DNA of 64,000 nucleotides, from NCBI GenBank assembly GCA_029948255.1, contig JALIZF010001812.1, forward strand, positions 62,001 through 126,000, written 5' to 3'. Origin of the DNA: Telmatactis stephensoni. Its lineage: Eukaryota > Cnidaria > Anthozoa > Actiniaria > Isophelliidae. The translations under genes were made by a program, and so were the position numbers. The notes below the pieces were generated by a model. It did no database searches. It worked only from the letters and a program-made list of their open reading frames with translations, and had not been told where the DNA came from. Position 1 is the stretch's first letter. Every line of letters begins with the position of its first letter. Of this stretch, positions 55,001-64,000 are shown piece after piece.

Positions 55001-58000
55001 TAGCGTATATTTCCACCTACATTCAGATTCGTCTCAGATTTCCATTGCGTAATTTAAGTTCTTTCAACGTTCAACTCTTGTCCAAAACTTGCTCTATTGT
55101 TAAAATCAACGTTCAATCTTTCGTCAATGCTATTGTCTTCTCTCTCTTGAGCCTGTATCCATTTAGCAAGTCTAAAGATAGAAAGAAGTGGTTGCGAAGC
55201 ACTCGTGGACAAGCTCCGTTTCCATTCAGATGAATGCATCCCCCGAGGGGACAAGCGTCTGTTTCACGTTTGAGTTTTTGTTGTTTTTTGATAAAAGGCA
55301 CTACCCGCCGCGACAGACAATACGCAAGCAGCATGAAAAGAACAAGCTCTTTCCATTACTTGAGCAATTACAAAGTGTTTAAAGTATTTTTAGTTAAAAT
55401 GTTCCGACTAGCTAATTCCTCACTACCGGGAATGTTGTCTTTGGTCATGGCGCGCGCATATTCAAATAATGTTTAAATGCACGATTCTATTCTAAAAAAA
55501 GATCATAGAAAAGAGATTCAAGAAACGGTTTGTATATATCTTCTACGTATCAATTTCCAGAGTAAAATGAATCATTTTGATGCTATTTCCTTTTCGGTGA
55601 GATTGAGAGGATATGGGCTTCTTTCAGGTCAAGTGGTTGGGAAGATTACCAGGTTATCCACATAAAGGCGCTACTATTTTGCCGTGTTTGTAATTATCAT
55701 TGCTGTGTCCGTTTTCTTCGGTTTTCTTTCTTTCTTTTTGTAAGCTATCTTTTCATTGTTTCTTCACTTTCTGTCCTCTGATCTTTGATTCCTCAGTATT
55801 TGGTCTAATTTAAAGCAATTATAGTTTGCGCGCTGGATCAAGAGACTACAGTATAATGTCCTCTTGACTGGATTTAATTCTCGCACGCTTTTCTCTTCGT
55901 ACTTTTCACATTTCCATGCTTTCAAACATACTCCTTTTTCCTTACCGTACCATTTATTTCACTAAGAAACTTTCCTTTATGATTTGATAGTTTTGCTTTT
56001 GTATATACAAAGTTGTTGTTGACATTTGGCCAGAAAAAAGCCGTTACAATCCTGCAATCACCACGCAATCGTAACGCCCTCAGTTAAAACTCTTAATCCA
56101 TTCTTTTCTTACAATTTCAGTACATTCACCCTTCAGCTCTACTGGCCGACTTACTTGGCGTTAAATTGCTAAAGAAAATAATAACACTTTTACCCTCAGC
56201 TAGCTCCACGATGACCGACTCGGCAGTAGCGTTAAATTGCTCAAGAAAGTAATGGTATTTAGCTTTAAGACCCGCCTTTGTTTCGTCTCAACACTTTCAC
56301 TGTTACCACCCACTGCGTTTGCGTCAGTGACACTGCGGGAGCTCTTTCTACACCAAAAAAATCTTTGTATTTCCAATAGAGGTTAACTTGAGAAATAGTA
56401 TTGCGCTTGCGGTCAAATCTTTTCTTCTAAAAATATCTTCCTTTGAGCGTCTAAAAAAGGTTAACTTCCGCTTTGATATGGTGTAAGTCAGAGCTCAGGG
56501 CGTTCTAAACGAGGTTAAGGCTTATGGCTTTAGCACGCAAAGTAGATTAGTTAAGCAATAAGGAGAACGAAATTCTCGCAAACTGAAATTCTTGCGTTGT
56601 CAGTGATACATCGTTGTTTTTCAACAAATTTATATATATTACAAATTTTAACTGTAATATCGAGGCGGTTATAAATATCTTTTTCCCATTGAAAAGACGG
56701 ACAAAGATCCCCAAATCGACAAAAAGGCTTAGCTTTATACTTAGGCCCGCGAGCAAATTTTCTGACACATTTTCTTTGACGAATAACTTTTGCTAGTGTG
56801 GATGAGAAAAATTTGACCAAATGCAATTATCACATGAAATGTCTTCGCGTACATAGGGAAAATTCATTTGCCAGAGAAAATTTTCCTGTATAGAAGGATC
56901 TTTCTCATATGGTGCTTTCCGTGCATCTGCAAAAAGTCAACAGCACAGCCAACGGACCATAAATAAATCACCAAATCCACGCTTCTTTACGCGCTGAAAG
57001 GCTCCTCACGCAATCTGCGCCTAAGTCGAAAATAGTAAATTCCCATCAAAAGTGAAAGTTGTGAACAGTTTAAGTCAGTTTCAGCAAAAATCGCTCGTCC
57101 GCCACGACTTTTATAGTCAATGAAATACATGTGAAGAGGTGAACGACAGGAAAAGATTTATGTCGTTTGACTTGAGGTTCGAGACGCCAGGGTCAATATC
57201 AGAGAAGTCATATATCTATATTTTGAATATATATGCGATTGCTAAATTGAACCCAGGGATTAGAACCTAGCTTGGGATGGAATTCCTTTTATCTTGGAAA
57301 GACCCTTAAATAACGCATACACGCTTTTGAATTTAAGTATATATAGTTGGGGATATTTTAACGAAGGGAAGTTTTGATAAAAGTATCAAAGATCTTTGAT
57401 CATGTTAATTTTTTAATTTTTTTTTGGTTTTGTAGGTGTGTTCGTACTAGCACCCGCGAATATATAAACCATTAACTTAGAACCCCTATATTTGAATCTC
57501 TCATGAAAGCTAGTTAGAACGAATTGTAATGAGGTGGTAGATCTAGTGCACTAATTGAAGGCACTCCATGTTCAGGACACAGCGTTTTAAGCTGCCAAAT
57601 TTCATGATTTACACCACTTGAAAGCCATCCACACAATTAGGAATGCAGAAGAGATGAAAACAAAATCGATGATCCATGCGAGTCTGATAAAAGGATCTTG
57701 AAAGGCTAACAAAGGGGAGGGGCCCTCTCTTGTTCGTTATTGAATGCTAAACAAAAGAATATTGTTGTTCATCCATTAGAGACAAAGCTCCAGTGTTGTG
57801 CGTAAAACTCGGATTCACAGCCCAAGATGACATGAAATGCTAGTTAGAGAACCAACGAGTTCAACGATACTTCTCAAATCTTTTTCTCAAACCAGTCACT
57901 TCATCTAAACATTAATTTGTTTTCAAGTATGATCCCTCTCGACCCAATAATTTAACTTGTAACTCTTTTAAAAAAGATTTCGCATATTGTTTTGAAGTTC

Positions 58001-61000
58001 AAAGTAGTATCATGAAGAAACTGTAGTCTAACAGATTCTTGAGTCAGGTTCTTCTAGAGAATTCGTTTTTCAAGTGTAATCATCTCAAGTCCATCAGGCT
58101 TGTAACTCACCTAAAGAGATTTTAGCCATTTTATTGATGTTGCTATAGTATGTCTCCCAGAATCAGCTAGCTTTACCCTATTCTCCTACCTCACTATTGT
58201 TGAATTTTGACAAATGGGTTGAGTGGCTTAATAACAAGTCTTACGGGCACGAAATCGTGGCGACAAGAGGGTCAAAAGCTCAAGTACTAGCTAGAGCTTA
58301 ATCCCCGCGCAAGAAAACTCTGACCTCAGTATTGATCAAACCCCTTTGATCTCCAATGGCTACTACAAACTTCGCGATTCGAATTCAAAACCCTTTGTTA
58401 CTAGCTTACAAGTTGTTAGTATGATTGATGTAACCAAACTCACTCGGTAAACTCAGTTAATTCAAACTGAATTGAAATCAAGTTTTTCATGATGTAGATT
58501 TTGTCTTAGGGTTGGAGTTAGGTTTTGAGACTTGGTTGATGAGTAAGGTGACACAAATTTGTTTTACGGACTACTATGACGTTATAGCAAAAAGCTTGCA
58601 CTTGAAGGTGTTTCAAGCAGCCCGTTGTTGATACTAAAGAATAACGCTTTCTTGACATACTCCTTGGCCTATTGTCCCTTCCCAAAGTCCCATTCGCTGC
58701 TTCTAAACTTTCTGTCCCCACTGCTCATAACAATTCAATAAGCTAAAGTGTGTATACTTTTCACTCAATCATAAAAGAGCTTTAAAAACCAAACTTTGGA
58801 CTGGCTTTGAAAACCAACGTCAAAAATCTAAACATTTTTCTCCAATTTTAGCAAGCAAATATATTTGTATTAATAGGAGAAGAAATATAATGGGGTTAAT
58901 TTATTGTGACGAAGCAGTTGGTATTATTGCTCATTACAGCTTTTACTTGGAGCCCGTAAATAAATGATAGGTAAAATCTGTTCAAATAAGTTGAAGTATC
59001 ACTAAGCTAATAGAGCATGTTTCCAATAAATGAATGAGAGAGGTGAAAGCGCGTTGATATATGCCGTTACTGTAATGAATTCAGGAAGGAAACACGGTAA
59101 ATATTCTTTCCTTTCGCTCACAAAACATCGCGTTTAATGAGATCTTAGGTGTTATATTCTTGAATAGAACAATTCATGTGTTTATACTGTAGTTAACTGT
59201 GGCTTCAAAAAGAGGCACAATTATTCTATTTAAGTGAGTTTAACTCAGTGTTTTAGCTGCGAAAAGTGGGATTTTATAATGAAATAAAAGGCGTCAGTCT
59301 TCCACAGGTGATTCGATTCAAGTACGGAAACTTTACATATTAGCTTTGCAATAAGTCGGTTCCACAAGTATTTGTTTTTGATCTATAAATGATCATCTTA
59401 TTGAAGCCTATCGAAACAAGATTTCTCACAAAAGACTTGTTATATTTCATAGCACGCTCTAGGCTAGTAAAGTAGAAATTTATTTATAATGAACCACGGA
59501 TGGACAATGTAAAATTGAATACAGAATACAACAACCAGTTTTGACTCATACCTCGTCCAATGATTTGAGACGCGTTGCGCGTTGAGAATTCGCATTGAAT
59601 AAAAACAAATAGCACAGATTAAATTTTCTTCAATGGCTTAGCAAGCAATAGTGTTGGTCAAGCGCCGCAAGGCTCAAAACATACACACTGCTGCAAAATG
59701 TTCTGTAACAGCTGAAACAAGACGTGCGCTTCAAGACATCAAAATATTATATAATCTAGTTAACGGCATCCACGATGGCATGATTTATTACGAACCGGCC
59801 ATTAAATATTCGAAATTATTGTACACTTTAGATAGTTTCCTTAAAAATATTTCACCAGTGAAAGAGATCAATTTGCGATCGCTTCGTGGCCGACCGATAT
59901 ACTCATCTTTGAACGCAAAGGCCGAACTTCAGTCGGAAGTAAAACTCCCCAGTGAAAATGCTCAAAGATTCTGTTGATTTTGGTTGTAGATCTTTAGTGA
60001 ATAGTCCTCATTGTACTGTTATTTAGCATCCATGAGAATATTGTGTTAAGATTTCGCATTTACACTGTCTTAACACCTAAGTCTCACACTTGTTCAAGCA
60101 CAAATCCAAGTGCATCAAATTTACACCTCTACTTGCGCCGACACTGTAGGCTAAATTTGCTTATCTCAGAGAGTGTCTTTCTCTACGATGTCACCATTCA
60201 AAGGCATAAAAGATGTTGGTCAGGCAAAATGGCCCAGAAACAAAAGATCGTGTCATTGTTTAATGTTTTTACGTGTAGATGGATTAGAAAAGTGTATTTT
60301 AGAGTGATGTTCAGTGGAGTTTAAGATCGATATCATTTGGTGAAAAATATAGGAGGAGCGTAGCTATCGAACAAACCTTTTTGAGTTAGTTTAACACTGT
60401 ATAGCGTCAACTAGTGTATCCACATTTGTAGAATGATGGGGCAGGTTTCAAGCTTAATGTTCCCCGATTCTACCCTCTAAAACAGGGCGACCTGAGGCTA
60501 CCCAGACGGTCAATTTGTCCTGCTTCAAAGACGCTTAAATACATAGAAGAACAAATGAGTAATTTTATAAGAAAGGGACATTTCTGTAGTGAGATTAAAC
60601 CTTCTCATGCTGAACAATAGTTAAAATATCAGTGGTATCAGTCAGCTCTAAAAACTGCTTGTCAATTCAAGGTCTACCTCGGCGATGGAATACTTGATCA
60701 GCGATGGAATACTTGATCAGTGATGGAATACTTGATCATAAAACAAAGTTACTTCAGCTTTAGGTTTTTTTCGGGTCACCGAATAAAAGAGAAATCAAGT
60801 GCCACTGAAAGTTTTCCGGTGGTGCTCTGTATATTCTATTGTTTTCACACTTTTGAACACTGCTCAAAGACTACAGAATCGAATCAAAGCTCCCAGAAAA
60901 AAAACATCAACCTTCAAAGTCCATTACGTTTTTTTTCGGTAGTATTCACAGGTATTTACATTTCAAGTCGCCATACTACCTCACTGTCAGGTTCGCTGTA

Positions 61001-61292
61001 GTTGAAATGGCGGCGACCTGTTGTTGAAGTTTCTGAAAAATACAGAGTTTGTCGAATGAACCCTGAATACCCTAAACTACGTAATCTGATAAGCTATTCA
61101 CATAATAAAAAGAGAAACCTCATATACAGCTCTGATAATCATAAAACTCAATTTTGGCTGGAGTTCTCGAGTATCTTCTCTTAAGATATATTCTATTTCT
61201 TTATAAGCTATGTGACAAGTTCTTTTTAGTTCATTCTGTCGTAACTGGAGAATTGTTTCATTAAGTCTCGTTGGAGTCTCAAAATGTTGTAT
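52037..61292. other. Intergenic region, no recognised gene
   Basis: A long AT-rich stretch with few repeats: a small (GAAA)n at 52412-52446 and a three-copy 20-bp repeat at 60681-60740. The frame 59651-59977 (about 108 codons, opening with GTG) and frames at 60043-60324 and 60720-61001 show no domain that I recognise. Compared with the FANCI introns, this interval is strikingly poor in foldbacks. Confidence 0.5.
60681..60740. repeat. Three tandem copies of a 20-bp unit
   Basis: GCGATGGAATACTTGATCA is repeated three times with single-base variation (GCGATGG, GCGATGG, GTGATGG). Confidence 0.9.
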
Positions 61293-62328
61293 CTATGTAC
61301 CTCTGAAACCCAGACAATTTTGTAGCTGCGAGTTTGAAGTTCCAAGAGAGTCTGCTGGAGCAGTAAGTTGAGGCGCTGATGTGGTGTTGATGTGCAAATC
61401 TTGTCGTGTCGAAGGCAAACCACTCGTTACTGCATTCGAAGGGGATTTGGTTTTCGTGAGAGCTTGTGCGTTACACTTTTTCCATTTCATTCTACGGTTT
61501 TGGAACCATATCTTCACCTGTCGTTCTGTAAGATTTAACTGTGTTGCCATCTCAGATCTTCGCTCTTTAGTCAAGAAATGGTTGAAGTGAAATTCTTTCT
61601 CCAGTTCTAGTAGTTGCTTTCTTGTGTATGCTGTTCTTTTACGTTTTCCTTCGGTTCGATTATTCCACGAGTTGTCTAGAATAAGAAAGTAGCATTAATA
61701 TAAAATCCCTGAAGGCATTACAACATATGATCAACTATCTGTAAAGTCATGTAACCAAATTAAGAAAATTTTAAAACCATTTTAAGGAGAAGTTGTGATA
61801 AAATGGACATTTACACATTATGATCGATTAGAAAACATGAAACTTTACTTCATACATTAATAACACTAATACTACGAACGCGGAACATAATAACAACAAA
61901 GAATAAGTTAACCCCTATATGGAGTACTCCTTACTTGATGTTGCGTTGTGCCACCAATTCTCCGGTGCTGTGCTTTTCAACCATGCATATTGGTGGAAAG
62001 AGCAATTCTGACTTGGCTCTTGGTTTGGGAAGTACGATTGATGATGGTCCACAGGACTAGCCGCTGTATTTTGGTTAGGCAGTTGTCCGTGCTGAAACGG
62101 AGGAACAGGTTCGGTGTTGTATCCGTTAACTTGGGCATTGTGGCTTGTTTGTGACATAGACATAAAATTCGGTAGAGTATTTTGGTTGTAGTAATTAGGA
62201 GATTGCATACGACATTGTGAATAAGAGAAATCCAGAGGATTCGCGTGGTTCTGTGGTTCCTTATTCTGTAGTCCGCTACCAAAGTAAGCCGGGTAGGTTT
62301 GTGGTGGCTGCATTGCTAGCGTACTCAT
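61293..62328 (-). CDS. Hox-class homeobox protein (about 258 aa, 2 exons)
   Basis: Exon 1 is 62328-61935 and exon 2 is 61675-61293 on the minus strand, joined in phase 1 by a 259-bp GT-AG intron. The start ATG gives [10 protein letters not shown]; a GTG just upstream is not used. Exon 1 is Gln/Asn/Pro-rich and ends with a hexapeptide-like motif, YAWLK, followed by ENWWHN. This is the PBX-contact motif typical of Hox proteins. Exon 2 carries a complete homeodomain: [20 protein letters not shown] in helix 1 and [17 protein letters not shown] in helix 3 (Gln50). It is a DNA-binding developmental transcription factor. The [10 protein letters not shown] and NRRMKWKK signatures are ANTP/Hox class. 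Among cnidarian Hox genes it is closest in style to the anthox7/anthox8 group, but I cannot confirm orthology without a tree. Confidence 0.93.
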
Positions 62329-62378
62329 CACTACTGATGCAAAGCCTTTGAATTAAGGGTATTTATAAATGGCTCTGT

Positions 62379-62392
62379 CAATATATATAAAT
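62379..62392 (-). promoter_or_regulatory. TATA-like box of the homeobox gene
   Basis: On the minus strand TTTATATATATTG lies about 50-65 bp upstream of the start codon, a usual distance for a short 5' UTR. Confidence 0.5.
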
Positions 62393-62399
62393 AATGTAA

Positions 62400-64000
62400 A
62401 ACGCCAGACGAAGCGTGACGTAAGTCACCTGGCCTATGAAATGCCGTCTGGAATAAGGGCATTATTAGGTATTGAAAGGATCTCAATTAACGTAAAAGCT
62501 CCAATACGGGCACACACCAAGAAATCTACATTTTATACTCCCAAAATTACGCTCAAACATGAACAAGAAAGTCTTTGGTTTACACATTTGGTAACGGTTT
62601 AAAGAATTCTCTAGAATTTCAACCCTAAGATATGCGCTAAAGAAAATGAATTATTCTTTGCCGGTGAACATAAAAGTGCACCTCAGAAGTGCAATTTCAG
62701 TTTTTTAAAAACAAACAATAAATCAAGTGCAATTTGCTAAGGAGCGCGCTAAAAGACCTGCAAGACTTTAAATCTAACAAAAAAAGAGACTTGATGATAT
62801 AGCCGTTGGCTTGCATGCAAATAAAGCTACAACAAGTGCCTTCAGAAATGCCATCATTTGTCAATTTTCAAGAGCTTATTACTTACTTTAACTGAAACAT
62901 AGAATAATATAAGAAAAGAAAACGGCCAACTTGAGGCTTTACTAAAATGACTTTGCTCTTTTCTCTTGTTTATTTTTGAATGAATAAAACGGAATGAACA
63001 TCTGTTCAAAAAAGATATCACAGGTCTCACAAGCTGGTACATTACAGTTCCAATCTGTTTGCTTTCAATTATATATTTGTTCTGTAAAGTCATCAAAAGT
63101 CAAGACTTCTAGCTTTTCAAAACTTTGATAAAACAAAGACGTTAAAACTCTAAGAGTTTCCGTAAAGGACTAAAGCGTTGATGCTATCAGTTCAATCAAA
63201 ATCGTGTTATAATTCGTGCAGTGGGCAGAATAAAACGGATGTAAGCCCCATTGCAGATATCATTTCACACTGGTCCATGACTTTCACAAGTCAAAGACTA
63301 CACCTCCAGCTCTAGTACCGCCTTCAAATTGGAATAAGCGTCTCAGGAGATTTGTAATAACTAAAACAACCCTTTTAATCCCTCTGTAAGACAGGTTCGA
63401 TTGTCAATAGGTGTTAATAATGTCCTCTATCCCAAAGCCAAATTACAATAAGGAGTATATAGCTCTAATGAATACTACATTGTCCTCGTATGGAGGTAAA
63501 CAAATCGTGAAGGTGGTAGAAATGCTGTTGAATACTTCATTTATTTTTGCTGAACAATTTGATTTGAGTAAAATACCAATTAGACTATTTGGGTAATGAT
63601 TTAAGACTATCGCAATAAAGAACTGGCCTTATTTACGTGAAAAGAACACAAAAAACAAGATAGAATTAGTAAAATCAGGTTGGAATGTCGTAGATAGTAA
63701 GTTCAATTATCAATGTCAAAAACATCCACATCTCCTTGGTTTTTGAAGGTTTGGAATCGCTAGTAACTTTCATGGCAACAGATGAGAACTTGCGTAAAAA
63801 GGGTTCAAAATTTCGCCGTGGGAATAAAGAAAACAAAACAACGGAAAATGGTTTGAAGTTTGTTGATAGTAAAGTTTGCCGTAGCGAATTGGCGCCGTAT
63901 GTTGATGTAAAACGTACAGACTTGGAGACTGTTATCGTAAAGGCAGCCCGCTACTTCGCAGGTGTTTCGGATTGTCATTAACTAAACAAAATTGACACCA
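62400..64000. other. Region upstream of the homeobox gene, no firm gene
   Basis: It is AT-rich. The only frame with amino-acid composition like coding DNA is 63773-63981 (+). No repeat was recognised. Confidence 0.5.
63773..63981 (+). CDS. Possible small ORF or terminal exon, unknown
   Basis: From ATG 63773, 69 codons begin MATDENLRKKGSKFRRG and end YFAGVSDCH before a TAA (63979-63981). It is rich in Lys, Arg, Asp and Glu, with no membrane segment. The same frame is open upstream to 63736 without an ATG, so it could be a 3' exon with an acceptor near 63750. I recognise no family. It could equally be a chance frame. Confidence 0.25.

Noticed and set aside
59651..59977. 108-codon frame opening with GTG
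   Set aside because: It has no ATG at the 5' end, no domain and no splice context that I trust. Noted in the intergenic entry only.
1..64000. CRISPR array or prokaryotic operon
   Set aside because: The tandem arrays (37 bp, 34 bp, 11-13 bp) have no unique spacers, and all genes are intron-containing animal genes.

Overview
The window looks like nuclear DNA of an AT-rich, intron-rich invertebrate. The most likely source is an anthozoan cnidarian such as a stony coral or sea anemone. The evidence is short exons with GT-AG introns, animal-only genes (FANCI, TIMP, a Hox-class homeobox), CR1-, RTE- and Ty3/gypsy-type retroelements, and many foldback or MITE elements. The species cannot be fixed from sequence alone. 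I see no bacterial features, rRNA, CRISPR array or intact tRNA gene.

Layout. (1) 1-6462 is a decayed Ty3/gypsy gag-pol (1016-5870). It is flanked by LTR-like repeats in inverted rather than direct orientation, with a TTAA-flanked MITE inside one repeat and a perfect 287-bp palindrome at the right edge. (2) 6902-25745 (+) holds the last 27 exons (about 771 codons) of FANCI, the partner of FANCD2 in interstrand-crosslink repair. The retroelement therefore probably lies in an upstream FANCI intron. The FANCI introns are packed with foldbacks, MITEs, tRNA-derived SINE pieces and a CR1 tail. (3) 25746-35540 has no recognised gene. It holds minisatellites, at least eight inverted-repeat elements, a G-rich block and long polypurine tracts. 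(4) 35541-40109 is a head-to-head gene pair sharing a promoter of about 160 bp: a four-exon coiled-coil gene matching C6orf163 (-) and the four-exon RNA-exosome cap gene EXOSC1/CSL4 (+). The shared promoter carries a 14-bp match to the RFX X-box and two YY1-like sites. (5) 40110-48295 has no intact gene: an RTE-type reverse-transcriptase tail, a 34-bp minisatellite and several MITEs. (6) 48296-52036 (+) is a two-exon secreted TIMP-like protein. It lacks both the Cys1 and Cys70 equivalents but keeps the other TIMP cysteines. (7) 52037-61292 is largely featureless. (8) 61293-62328 (-) is a two-exon Hox-class homeobox gene with a TATA-like box. (9) 62329-64000 holds only one weak ORF.

The genes do not form a pathway. 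The only evident functional pairing is the divergent C6orf163-like/EXOSC1 promoter. The most interesting points are the TIMP that has lost the zinc-chelating cysteine together with its disulfide partner, the X-box in the divergent promoter, the inverted-LTR gypsy structure with an LTR-LTR junction, and two pairs of filled and empty insertion sites that define MITE target duplications within this one window.
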